From Streptomyces sp. NBC_00102 (GTDB lineage Bacteria; Actinomycetota; Actinomycetes; Streptomycetales; Streptomycetaceae), in the NCBI RefSeq assembly GCF_026343115.1, contig NZ_JAPEMC010000001.1, forward strand, positions 5,993,001-6,057,000: a DNA stretch of 64,000 nt. The letters are read 5' to 3'. The notes beneath the pieces are model-generated. The model made no database searches, was not told where the DNA came from, and worked only from the letters and a program-made list of their open reading frames with translations. Of the stretch, positions 40,207 to 48,656 are shown in pieces. The translations under genes and the position numbers were made by a program. Numbering within the stretch: the stretch's first letter is position 1; each line of letters begins with the position of its first letter.

Positions 40207-41469
40207 TCAGTTCCCGCTCTCGACACGCTGCTGAGCGTGGTGGAGGGCCGACTCGCTGGACTGCCCGGTGAGGGCCGACTGGAAGGCGCTCTGCAGGGCC
40301 AGCGACACGGAGGTCCAGCCGGAGCCGAGCTTCGCGGTGCGCGAGCGGGCGGTGGCCACCTGGTCGGCGAGCGAGCTGAGCGACGGCACCTTGGTGCGCC
40401 ACACGGCCGCGGCCTTCTCGTTGGCCGGGATCATCCAGCTGTTCAGCGCGTAGGTGACCTCCTCCTGCTCGCTGGTCATGCAGTTGACGATCTTCGCGGA
40501 GGTCTTCTCCCGCGCGGTGTCGCCGACGTCCGGGATGGTCAGCATCCCGCCGCCCAGCGGACCCACCGAGTCCTCACCGGCCTTCGGGACCGGGATCTGC
40601 GCGATGCCCCAGTGCAGGTTCTTCTTCGTGTTGAGCGTCTCGACCTGCCACGGACCATTGATCATCATGGCCGCGTTGCCCGCCATGAACTGGTCGTTGA
40701 CGTCGGCCTGCGTCCAGTTGACCGTGGACTTGGAGAGGGAGCCGTCCTTGATGAGGCCCTTCCAGTAGTCCAGCGCCCCGACCACGTTCGCGGAGTCGAG
40801 GTCGGTCTCGTCACCGCCGTTGGACCACATGAACGGCGTGAACTGGTAGACACCGTCCTCCGCGCCGCCCGCGCTGAGCGCGATGCCGTAACTGCCGCTC
40901 TTGGTGAGCTTCTTGGCGGTGGCCTGCATCTCGGCCCAGGTGGTGGGCACCGGCAGCCCGGCCTTGTCGAGGATGTCCTTGTTGTAGAAGAGCGCGAGGG
41001 TGTTGACCGTGCGCGCCGCTCCGTAGTACGTGCCCTTGTACGAGCCGTAGTCGAGGATGCCCTGGGGGATGTCCGCGGTGGAGACGCCCAGCTTCTTCAG
41101 GTCCAGCAGACCGCCGGTCTCGGCGAAGGTCGGCATCTCGGAGCCGTCGAACTGGATGATGTCGGGCAGTGACTTCGAGGAAGCCATCCGCAGCGACTTC
41201 GTCATGACCTGCGCGGCGGGGACGGACTGTTGCTCGATGGTGACGCCCAGCTGCTTGCTGCAGCGCTTCAGCGTCGCGGCGTCCCAGCCGTGGTACGAGT
41301 CGTCCGTCGAGGAGTTCAGGACGGTGAACACGCTCGCGTCGCGCTGCGAGCCGCAGCCGGAGAGCGCTACGGCGCCGACGAGCGCGGAGACAACGGTGAG
41401 CGGGACGATGACCCGCCGGTCGAGACGGCGGCGCCGCTGGCGCGATCCGTCCGTTATGTGTGCTGTCAC
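40207..41469 (-). CDS. Carbohydrate ABC transporter substrate-binding lipoprotein
   Basis: The GTG start gives 420 residues. A long basic N-terminus (RQRRRRLDRR) precedes a hydrophobic core and the lipobox LSGC at about residue 40. The mature protein is of the family-1 extracellular solute-binding type, with DIIQFDGSEMPTFAETGGLLDL, YYGAARTVNTLALFYNKDIL and MAGNAAMMINGPWQVE. It captures the sugar outside the cell and delivers it to the two permeases. Neighbouring glycosidases suggest a beta-glucoside or xylosylated oligosaccharide; the ligand cannot be read from sequence. Confidence 0.9.
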   Translation of the reverse strand: MTAHITDGSRQRRRRLDRRVIVPLTVVSALVGAVALSGCGSQRDASVFTVLNSSTDDSYHGWDAATLKRCSKQLGVTIEQQSVPAAQVMTKSLRMASSKSLPDIIQFDGSEMPTFAETGGLLDLKKLGVSTADIPQGILDYGSYKGTYYGAARTVNTLALFYNKDILDKAGLPVPTTWAEMQATAKKLTKSGSYGIALSAGGAEDGVYQFTPFMWSNGGDETDLDSANVVGALDYWKGLIKDGSLSKSTVNWTQADVNDQFMAGNAAMMINGPWQVETLNTKKNLHWGIAQIPVPKAGEDSVGPLGGGMLTIPDVGDTAREKTSAKIVNCMTSEQEEVTYALNSWMIPANEKAAAVWRTKVPSLSSLADQVATARSRTAKLGSGWTSVSLALQSAFQSALTGQSSESALHHAQQRVESGN

Positions 41470-41500
41470 GGGGGTGCCCTTGCGTGGGGAGTGGGCCGGG

Positions 41501-41528
41501 CTCCCGGAGACACCGGTGTCTCCGGGAG
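41501..41528. promoter_or_regulatory. 28-bp perfect palindrome upstream of binding-protein gene
   Basis: The arms CTCCCGGAGACACC and GGTGTCTCCGGGAG meet without a loop, 32-59 nt before the binding-protein start and after xylA. A LacI- or ROK-type operator with a central CG, or a leader hairpin, are both possible. It is not the CebR box. Confidence 0.45.
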
Positions 41529-41576
41529 AGGGGGTCGTGCCCCGGGTACGGGTCCGGCTGGTTCCGTACCCGGCGG

Positions 41577-41610
41577 GGGGCGTCCCGCACGACCGTGCGC
41601 GGGACGCCCC
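41577..41610 (-). terminator. Hairpin after xylA
   Basis: Perfect 12-bp arms (41577-41588, 41599-41610) with a 10-nt loop begin 11 nt after the xylA stop. A second stem with CCGGGTACGG/CCGTACCCGG arms lies at about 41542-41573. Confidence 0.75.
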
Positions 41611-41621
41611 GTCCGTCGGGG

Positions 41622-42791
41622 TCAGCGGACGCCGAGGAGGTGGTCCAGGGCGAGCTGGTCGAGGGCTTCGAAGGCCATGGAGCGCTGGGCGGCGGCGTCG
41701 ACGTCGAAGTCCTCGTAGGCGGAGGTGTCGGCGAGGAGGCCCTTGAGGCCGTCGGCGGCGGTCGGGGTGGCGAGCTCGTCCAGGCGGGAGGCGGTGAGGG
41801 CTTCCTTGACGGCGGGGTCGTTGCGGAAGGCGGCGGCGCGCTCCTTGAGGATCAGGTAGTTGCGCATGCAGTTCTTCGCGGACTCCCAGACGCCGTCGAT
41901 GCCGTCGGTGCGGACCGGCTTGAAGTCGAAGTGGCGGGGGCCGGTGTAGTCGGAGTTCTCCAGGAGGTCGACGAGCCAGAAGGCCTGGCGCAGGTCGCCG
42001 GCGCCGAAGCGGAAGTCCTGGTCGTACTTGATGCCGGACTGGCCGTTGAGGTCGATGTGGTAGAGCTTGCCGGCCCACAGGGCCTGGGCGATGCCGTGGG
42101 GGAAGTTGAGCCCGGCCATCTGCTCGTGGCCGACCTCGGGGTTCACGCCGTAGAGCTCGGGGCGTTCCAGGCGCTCGATGAAGGCGAGGGCGTGGCCGAC
42201 GGTGGGCAGGAGGATGTCGCCGCGGGGCTCGTTGGGCTTGGGCTCGATCGCGAAGCGGATGTCGTAGCCCTTGTCGGTGACGTACTCGCCGAGGAGGTCG
42301 AAGGCTTCCTTCATGCGGTCGAGGGCGTCGCGGACGTCCTTGGCGCCGCCGGACTCGGCGCCCTCGCGGCCGCCCCAGGCGACGTAGGTCTCGGCGCCGA
42401 GCTCGGCGGCGAGGTCGATGTTGCGGATGACCTTGCGCAGCGCGTAGCGGCGGACGTCACGGTCGTTGGAGGTGAAGCCGCCGTCCTTGAACACGGGGTG
42501 CGTGAACAGGTTGGTGGTGGCCATCGGGACCTTCAGGCCGGTGCGCTCCAGAGCGTCCTTGAACCGGCCGATCACCGCGGCGCGCTCGCTGTCCGAGGAG
42601 CCGAACGGGATCAGGTCGTCGTCGTGGAACGTCACACCGTGCGCGCCGAGCTCCGCGAGCTTCTCGACGGACTCGACCGGGTCCAGCGCCGGACGGGTCG
42701 GCTCGCCGAAGGGGTCGTTGCCCCGCCAGCCCACGGTCCAGAGACCGAAGGTGAACTTGTCAGCGGAAGTGGGAGTGAAGCGGTCCGACAT
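41622..42791 (-). CDS. xylA: Xylose isomerase
   Basis: The ATG at 42791 (AGAGG upstream) gives 389 residues, the standard length of Streptomyces xylose/glucose isomerase. [17 protein letters not shown] starts the barrel. The active-site stretch [10 protein letters not shown], the metal ligands in [25 protein letters not shown] and LYHIDLNGQ are intact. It converts D-xylose to D-xylulose in the cytoplasm. It is divergent from xylB across a 255-nt AT-richer region with repeated elements, which probably gives joint xylose-responsive control. Confidence 0.98.
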   Translation of the reverse strand: MSDRFTPTSADKFTFGLWTVGWRGNDPFGEPTRPALDPVESVEKLAELGAHGVTFHDDDLIPFGSSDSERAAVIGRFKDALERTGLKVPMATTNLFTHPVFKDGGFTSNDRDVRRYALRKVIRNIDLAAELGAETYVAWGGREGAESGGAKDVRDALDRMKEAFDLLGEYVTDKGYDIRFAIEPKPNEPRGDILLPTVGHALAFIERLERPELYGVNPEVGHEQMAGLNFPHGIAQALWAGKLYHIDLNGQSGIKYDQDFRFGAGDLRQAFWLVDLLENSDYTGPRHFDFKPVRTDGIDGVWESAKNCMRNYLILKERAAAFRNDPAVKEALTASRLDELATPTAADGLKGLLADTSAYEDFDVDAAAQRSMAFEALDQLALDHLLGVR

Positions 42792-42840
42792 GTCTGCCTC
42801 TTGATCGACGGGCCCGGACGGCTGCTCTGCCGACCGACCA

Positions 42841-42864
42841 ATTTGTTCAGTGCCAGTACTAATA
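42841..42864. promoter_or_regulatory. Candidate xylose-regulator site, xylA side
   Basis: It begins ATTTGTTCAGTG and ends with ACTAATA, in an AT-rich patch 50-73 nt before xylA. It matches the element at 42997-43020 at 14 of 24 positions, including ATTTGTT-N2-GTG, which is unusual in this GC-rich genome. Confidence 0.45.
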
Positions 42865-42996
42865 CTCCAATTTCTGACAACGCACCAGACCTCTTCCGTG
42901 ACACATCGGTCACTCCGGGACAACCTTCCCGTCATATGTATGACGACATCGATCACAGAGCTCCGATTCAGGGTCGATCCACAGCAATCACGTCGG

Positions 42997-43020
42997 ATTT
43001 GTTTTGTGTACGATCAAAAT
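42997..43020. promoter_or_regulatory. Candidate xylose-regulator site, xylB side
   Basis: It begins ATTTGTTTTGTGTACG and ends with CAAAAT, 27-50 nt before the xylB ATG. It shares ATTTGTT-N2-GTG with the xylA-side element in the same orientation and resembles the A/T-rich sites bound by ROK-type xylose repressors. Confidence 0.45.
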
Positions 43021-43046
43021 GAGACTCACCAGGAACGAGGTACGTC

Positions 43047-44528
43047 ATGCCGTCCGGAGCAACACGGGACGAGGCAGTCCCACGGCCGTCCGCGGTCATC
43101 GGCGTGGACAGTTCCACCCAGTCCACCAAGGCCGCCGTCATCGACATCCGGACCGGCCGCCTCCTGGCCGTCGGCCGCGCCCCGCACACCGTGACCGGCC
43201 GGGACGGCGCCCGCGAGAGCGACCCCGAGGAGTGGTGGCAGGCCCTGCGCGCGGCCGTCGCCGAAGGTCTCGCCGCAGCGGGGACCGACCCCGCCGCGAT
43301 CGCCGGCATCGCCGTCGCCGGACAGCAGCACGGCCTGGTCGTCCTGGACGCCGACGGCCGTCCCCTGCGTCCCGCGCTGCTCTGGAACGACACCCGCTCC
43401 GCACCGCAGGCCGCCGCCCTCACCGAGGCGCTCGGCGGCCCCGAGGCGTGGCTGGAGCGGACCGGCTCGGTGCCCGTCGCCTCGATGACCGCCACCAAGT
43501 GGCAGTGGCTGCGCGAGAACGAACCGGAGACCGCCGCCGCCACCGCGGCCGTCCGCCTCCCGCACGACTACCTCACTGAACGGCTCTCCGGCGCCGCCGT
43601 GACCGACCCGGGCGATGCCTCCGGCACCCTCTGGTACTCCCATGCCACCCGCGGTTACGACCCCGAGCTGCTCGCCCTCACCGGCATACGCGAGAGCATG
43701 CTCTCCACCGTCGCCCCCACCGGAGCGACCCCGGCCGGACACCTCACCGAGCGGGCCGCCCGCGACCTCGGCCTCCCCGCCGGGATCGTCGTGGCCGCGG
43801 GCACCGGCGACAACATGGCCGCCGCGGTCGGCCTCGGCCTCGGCGCCGAGGGACTGCTCGACCACCCGGTCGTCAGCCTCGGCACCTCCGGCACCGTCTT
43901 CGCCGCCACCCGCACCCGGCCCGCCTCCCCGCTGCTCGCCGGGTTCGCCGCCGCGGACGGCACCCACCTGCCGCTCGGCTGCACGCTGAACTGCACCCTC
44001 GCCGTGGACAAGGTGGCCGACCTGTTCGGCCTGGACCGCGAGGACGCCGAACCCGGCGGCGAGGCCGTCCTGTTGCCCTTCCTCGACGGCGAACGCACCC
44101 CCGACCTGCCGCACGCCTCCGGCCTGCTCACCGGCCTGCGCCACGACACCACCCCGCGGCAACTCCTGGGCGCCGCCTACGAGGGAGCCGTCGTGGCGAT
44201 CCTCCGGGCCCTGGACGAACTGCCCCTGGACGCCCCGGACGCCCCGCTGCGCCTGATCGGCGGCGGTGCCCGCGGCACGTGGTGGGTCGAGACCGTGCGC
44301 CGGCTCTCCGGCCGGCCCGTGATCGTCCCCGAGTCCACCGAACTGGTCGCGCTGGGCGCCGCCGCGCTCGCCGCGGGCGCGGTCACCGGTGACGATCCGG
44401 TGGCCCTGGCCGCCCGCTGGGGTACCGGCGCGGACCGCCGGCTGGCCGCCGTGCCCCGTGACACCGCCACCTGGGAGCGGATCGTCCAGGTCCTCGACCG
44501 GGCCACCCCCGCCCTCCTGAACCCCTGA
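43047..44528 (+). CDS. xylB: Xylulokinase
   Basis: This 493-residue FGGY-family kinase starts at ATG with AGGAACGAGG upstream. VIGVDSSTQSTKAAVID is the phosphate 1 loop, GIAVAGQQHGLVVLD the substrate region (QQHG), and RLIGGGARGTWWVETVRRLSGRPV the C-terminal ATP-binding FGGY part. It phosphorylates D-xylulose to xylulose 5-phosphate for the pentose phosphate pathway. It is divergent from xylA and followed by the alpha-xylosidase gene after 150 nt. Confidence 0.95.
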   Translation: MPSGATRDEAVPRPSAVIGVDSSTQSTKAAVIDIRTGRLLAVGRAPHTVTGRDGARESDPEEWWQALRAAVAEGLAAAGTDPAAIAGIAVAGQQHGLVVLDADGRPLRPALLWNDTRSAPQAAALTEALGGPEAWLERTGSVPVASMTATKWQWLRENEPETAAATAAVRLPHDYLTERLSGAAVTDPGDASGTLWYSHATRGYDPELLALTGIRESMLSTVAPTGATPAGHLTERAARDLGLPAGIVVAAGTGDNMAAAVGLGLGAEGLLDHPVVSLGTSGTVFAATRTRPASPLLAGFAAADGTHLPLGCTLNCTLAVDKVADLFGLDREDAEPGGEAVLLPFLDGERTPDLPHASGLLTGLRHDTTPRQLLGAAYEGAVVAILRALDELPLDAPDAPLRLIGGGARGTWWVETVRRLSGRPVIVPESTELVALGAAALAAGAVTGDDPVALAARWGTGADRRLAAVPRDTATWERIVQVLDRATPALLNP

Positions 44529-44678
44529 CGTACGAAGGTCCGTACCCCCGAGCGCGTACCCCTCCGGGCGTCCGCCTCCGCACTCCCGAACCTTCGGACC
44601 CCCGTACCAGCCTCACGAGTTCCCGAACCCGCGGACTCCCGATCCTCCGAACGACAGCAGAACGGCTAAGGACCCCCC

Positions 44679-46934
44679 ATGAAGTTCACCGACGGCTTCT
44701 GGCAGATGCGGGACGGTGTGGTCGCCTCGTACGCCACCGAAGTCCGCGATCTGCGCCTGAACACCGACCGGCTCATCGCCCACGCCGCCGTCAAGCGCGT
44801 CGAGCGCCGCGGTGACACCCTCAACGCCCCGCTCATCACGGTCGAGGCGTACTCGCCCGCCGAGGGCGTCATCGGCGTGCGCGTCACGCACCTCGCCGGA
44901 AAGCGCAACCCCGGCCCGGAGTTCGGGCTGCCCGGTGCCACCGGGGAGGCGACGGCGACCACCCGCCGTGAGAACGGCACCGCCGAGCTCACCAGCGGCC
45001 CGCTCACCCTGCGGCTCGCCGACTCGGGCGTCTTCGGCCTGGAATTCCTGGACGGCGAGGGCCGCCCGCTGACGTCCGCCGGCCGCAAGGGCACCGCCTT
45101 CGCCACCCTCCCGGACGGCGGCCACCACACGGCCGCCCAACTCGCCCTCGGCGTCGGCGAGACCATCCACGGGCTCGGCGAGCGCTTCACCCCGTACGTG
45201 AAGAACGGCCAGGTCGTCGACATCTGGCAGGCGGACGGCGGCACCAGCAGCGAACAGGCGTACAAGAACATCCCGTTCTACCTCTCCTCGCGCGGCTACG
45301 GCGTCTTCGTCAACCACCCCGGCAAGGTCTCCTTCGAGGTCGGCTCCGAGGCCGTGGGCCAGGTGCAGTTCAGCGTCGAGGACCAGACGCTGGAGTACTT
45401 CGTCATCGCCGGCCCGACGCCCAAGGACGTCCTGGCCCGCTACACCGCCCTCACCGGCCGCCCCGCCCTGCCGCCGGCCTGGTCCTTCGGCCTCTGGCTG
45501 ACGACCTCGTTCACCACCTCGTACGACGAGAAGACCGTCACCTCGTTCGTGGAGGGCATGGCGGACCGGGGCATCCCGCTCTCCGTCTTCCACTTCGACT
45601 GCTTCTGGATGCGCGAGTACCAGTGGTGCGACTTCGAGTGGGACCCGGAGGTGTTCCCGGACCCGGTGGGCATGCTCGCCCGGCTCAAGGCCCGAGGTCT
45701 GCGGATCTGCCTCTGGATCAACCCGTACATCGCGCAGAAGAGCCCCCTGTACGCGGAAGGGGCCGAGAAGGGCTACTTCGTCCGCACCGCCGACGGCGAC
45801 GTCTGGCAGTGGGACAAGTGGCAGGCAGGCATGGCGCTGGTCGACTTCACCAACCCCGAGGCGACCGCCTGGTTCCAGGCCAAGCTGAAGGTCCTGCTCG
45901 ACCAGGGCGTCGACGGCTTCAAGACGGACTTCGGCGAGCGCATCCCCACGGACGTCGTCTGGCACGACGGCTCCGACCCCGAGCGGATGCACAACTACTA
46001 CACGCACCTCTACAACAAGGCCGTCTTCGAACTCCTGGAGAAGGAGCGCGGCCAGGGCGAGGCCGTGCTCTTCGCCCGCTCGGCGACCGCCGGCGGCCAG
46101 CAGTTCCCCGTCCACTGGGGCGGCGACTGCTGGTCCTCCTTCGGCGCGATGGCCGAATCCCTGCGCGGCGGCCTCTCGCTGAGCCTGTCCGGCTTCGGGT
46201 TCTGGAGCCACGACATCGGCGGCTTCGAGGGCACCCCCGACCCGGCCGTCTTCAAGCGCTGGCTCGCCTTCGGCCTCCTCTCCTCGCACAGCCGGCTGCA
46301 CGGCTCCTCGTCCTACCGCGTGCCGTGGGAGTTCGGCGACGAGGCGGTGGACGTGGCCCGGCAGTTCACCGAGCTCAAGCACCGCCTGATGCCGTACCTG
46401 TACGGCGCCGCCGTGGAGGCCCACACCACCGGCGTGCCGGTGATGCGCCCGATGTTGCTGGAGTTCCCGGACGACCCGGCGACCCGCACGGTGGACCGGC
46501 AGTACCTGCTCGGCGGCGACGTGCTGGTGGCCCCGGTGTTCACCGAGGACGGCCAGGTCGAGTACTACGTCCCCGAGGGCACCTGGACCCACCTGCTCTC
46601 CGGCGAGACGGTGACCGGCCCCGCCTGGCGCCACGAGACCCACGGCTTCGACAGCCTCCCGCTGCTGGTCCGCCCCGGTGCGGTCCTGCCGCTCGGCGCG
46701 GACGTCTCGCGCCCGGACGGCGACTGGCTGGACGGGCTCGAACTGCGCGTGTACGCCCCCGCGGGCACCGGTGACTTCACCCGAACCGTCACCGTTCCCG
46801 ACCTCACCGGCGCCCCCGCGGCCACCTTCCGGGTGGTGCGCGAGGGCGACACGGTCCACGTGACCTCGGACACAACCCGCCCGTACACCGTCGAGATCGT
46901 CGGCGAGGACGGACCGAGGGTCGTCCGCGGCTGA
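44679..46934 (+). CDS. yicI: GH31 alpha-xylosidase, YicI type
   Basis: This 751-residue protein lacks a signal peptide and is cytoplasmic. A beta-sandwich N-domain (1-250, GVGETIHGLGERFTP) is followed by a barrel. The nucleophile Asp is in DGFKTDFGERIP and the acid/base Asp in HWGGDCWSSFGAM. CDFEWDPEVFPDP, FWSHDIGGFEG and HSRLHGSSSYRVPW match YicI-type alpha-xylosidases rather than alpha-glucosidases. It would remove alpha-1,6 xylose from isoprimeverose or xyloglucan oligosaccharides. It lies after xylB on the same strand, so released xylose feeds directly into XylA and XylB. Confidence 0.9.
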   Translation: MKFTDGFWQMRDGVVASYATEVRDLRLNTDRLIAHAAVKRVERRGDTLNAPLITVEAYSPAEGVIGVRVTHLAGKRNPGPEFGLPGATGEATATTRRENGTAELTSGPLTLRLADSGVFGLEFLDGEGRPLTSAGRKGTAFATLPDGGHHTAAQLALGVGETIHGLGERFTPYVKNGQVVDIWQADGGTSSEQAYKNIPFYLSSRGYGVFVNHPGKVSFEVGSEAVGQVQFSVEDQTLEYFVIAGPTPKDVLARYTALTGRPALPPAWSFGLWLTTSFTTSYDEKTVTSFVEGMADRGIPLSVFHFDCFWMREYQWCDFEWDPEVFPDPVGMLARLKARGLRICLWINPYIAQKSPLYAEGAEKGYFVRTADGDVWQWDKWQAGMALVDFTNPEATAWFQAKLKVLLDQGVDGFKTDFGERIPTDVVWHDGSDPERMHNYYTHLYNKAVFELLEKERGQGEAVLFARSATAGGQQFPVHWGGDCWSSFGAMAESLRGGLSLSLSGFGFWSHDIGGFEGTPDPAVFKRWLAFGLLSSHSRLHGSSSYRVPWEFGDEAVDVARQFTELKHRLMPYLYGAAVEAHTTGVPVMRPMLLEFPDDPATRTVDRQYLLGGDVLVAPVFTEDGQVEYYVPEGTWTHLLSGETVTGPAWRHETHGFDSLPLLVRPGAVLPLGADVSRPDGDWLDGLELRVYAPAGTGDFTRTVTVPDLTGAPAATFRVVREGDTVHVTSDTTRPYTVEIVGEDGPRVVRG

Positions 46935-46957
46935 TTCGTATACGACCCGTGCACGGC

Positions 46958-47012
46958 CACCGGCCCCGGTGACGGACGAGCGCTTCCGGCTCGCGCGTCA
47001 CCGGGGCCGGTG
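46958..47012 (+). terminator. Terminator after alpha-xylosidase
   Basis: Perfect 17-bp arms (46958-46974, 46996-47012) with a 21-nt loop, 24 nt after the stop at 46934. Confidence 0.85.
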
Positions 47013-47156
47013 CGCTCGGTGCGGGGCGCGTGCGGGCGGGGCGCGTGCGGCGCGTGCGGGCGGGCGCGTCGCGGGCGCACCGGGTCCGCACGGAATGCGA
47101 TCGTGGTCCGGCGGGTTTGCACGATCGCAGCGACACGCACGAAGAACGGACGCACC

Positions 47157-47792
47157 ATGGGCGAGTTGATCCTGATCCGGCACGGCGAGACCGAATGGTC
47201 CCGCAACGGCCGGCACACCAGCTACACCGATCTGCCGCTCACCGAGTTCGGCGAGACCCAGGCCCGCGCGCTCGTACCGCTGCTGGCCGACCGCCAGATC
47301 GGGCTCAGTCTGGTCAGCCCCTCGGTCCGGGCCCGCCGTACCGCCGAACTGGCCGGACTCACCTCACCCCGCATCATCCCGGAGCTGCGCGAGTGGGACT
47401 ACGGCGGCTACGAGGGCATCACCACCATCGACATCCACCGCACCCGCCCCCTCTGGAACCTCTGGACCGATGGGGTCGAGGCCGGTCCCACCGCGCACCC
47501 GGGCGAGAGCCCGGCCGAGATCGGGGAGCGGGCCGACAAGGTGCTCGCCGGGGTACGCGCGACGGCCGAGGGCCTCGCGAGCGACGAGGACGTCGTGCTC
47601 GTCGCCCACTCCCACTTCCTGCGCGTGCTCACCGCCCGCTACCTGGACCTGCCCCCGGCGGGCGGGAGCCTCTTCCAGCTGGCCACCGGCGCGATCTCCC
47701 GGCTGGGCACGGAACACGGGCAGCCGGTGATCACGGCCTGGAACCTGGCCCTGCCCGAGAGCCTCGTCCGCGAGGTACGCCGGGAGCGCTGA
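47157..47792 (+). CDS. Histidine phosphatase family protein
   Basis: The ATG gives 211 residues. ELILIRHGETEWSRNGRHTSYTDLPLTEFGETQA carries the RHG catalytic His. VSPSVRARRTAELAG, LREWDYGGYEGIT and the second His in VVLVAHSHFLRVL complete the phosphoglycerate mutase-like active site. The frame extends upstream into repetitive GC-rich DNA and is not real there. It is a cytoplasmic small-molecule phosphatase; the substrate is unknown. It has its own terminator. Confidence 0.9.
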   Translation: MGELILIRHGETEWSRNGRHTSYTDLPLTEFGETQARALVPLLADRQIGLSLVSPSVRARRTAELAGLTSPRIIPELREWDYGGYEGITTIDIHRTRPLWNLWTDGVEAGPTAHPGESPAEIGERADKVLAGVRATAEGLASDEDVVLVAHSHFLRVLTARYLDLPPAGGSLFQLATGAISRLGTEHGQPVITAWNLALPESLVREVRRER

Positions 47793-47794
47793 GC

Positions 47795-47813
47795 GGGGAA
47801 CCGCTGGTTCCCC
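47795..47813 (+). terminator. Hairpin directly after phosphatase gene
   Basis: GGGGAACC/GGTTCCCC with loop GCT starts 3 nt after the stop and is followed by CTTCC. A second, larger hairpin follows at 47899. Confidence 0.7.
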
Positions 47814-47898
47814 TTCCGCAGCACCCACGGGCGCCCGGGGCAGGGCCGTACGGCGCCGGACCGGTGACGGCACTGACCGCACGGTGACGACACGCCCC

Positions 47899-47935
47899 GA
47901 ACGGCCGGCACACCGGGACACGGTGCCGGCCGTTC
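47899..47935. terminator. Second hairpin in the gap after phosphatase gene
   Basis: Perfect 13-bp arms (47899-47911, 47923-47935) with an 11-nt loop, followed by CGCTTTTCC. Confidence 0.75.
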
Positions 47936-48391
47936 CGCTTTTCCCGGGGCCGGTCCGGGCCGTCCCCATCACCCTTTTCTTCGGTATCGAACCATTCGGC
48001 GTCGAACTATTCGGGAATTGAACACAGTCGCGTCGGTGGTGCGGGTGTACGGCATGAACTCGACCGATTCGCCCGGATCGCATTTCCCCGGCCGGTGGAC
48101 AGGGGGTGCGGGCCCGTCGCCCCGGGATCGGTGTTTGCCGCCATTTACTGTGACCCGGGCCATGGGCGATTCCGCCGGATTCGTCGCCCGCGGGCGCCCG
48201 GTCGAGGCGCGCATGACAGGCGGGTGATCCCGCGTTTCGAGGCCGTTACGGGAGAGCTGCCGGGCGAATCGTCGAAATCCGGGAAATGCTGCCGTCGGTC
48301 TCCGGGCGCACGGTGCCGACGTATCCGTGAGGTCTCAACTCGGGAAAGACTCCCGGGCAAACCTGCATTCGATCTTGCTCCTCCGGCGGCA

Positions 48392-48407
48392 AGTGGACTA
48401 TACCTGT
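48392..48407. promoter_or_regulatory. DasR-like element upstream of ngcE
   Basis: AGTGGACTATACCTGT matches the known GntR-type DasR site A(G/C)TGGTCTAGACCA(G/C)T at 13 of 16 positions. It lies 250 nt before the ngcE start. DasR represses GlcNAc and chitin genes in Streptomyces, which fits the downstream importer. Confidence 0.5.
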
Positions 48408-48656
48408 CGGCGTCTGCACAGCCGTTTCACACGGTTGCGCACTCGCCAGGGGTACGGGGGAGCTGTACGAGGCACGCCATGAGCTGTTTCGCTGTACGTT
48501 CTCCCGGCACGCCCGGCCGAGTCAGGCACATTGGTACGTCTCTCTGCATGACCCAATCGCAACCGACCGCGCGGTGGCGGGGCCCTTCGCCTGTGGCGAG
48601 ATCTCGACGGGTGACCGGTACACCGCCTGAGTCCTGATGAAGGTGAGGACTTGAGC

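Larger units (their letters stand above)
47814..48656. other. Long regulatory gap before ngcE, no CDS
   Basis: Over 840 nt carry no convincing gene; the short frames lack coding bias. It holds the hairpin at 47899, an AT-richer stretch from 47975 to 48430, a DasR-like site at 48392 and the ngcE ribosome-binding site near 48640. A long leader or an undetected small RNA is possible. Confidence 0.6.

Noticed and set aside
41470..41621. CebR operator upstream of the ceb-like importer
   Set aside because: The TGGGAGCGCTCCCA box is not present; the palindrome found is different.
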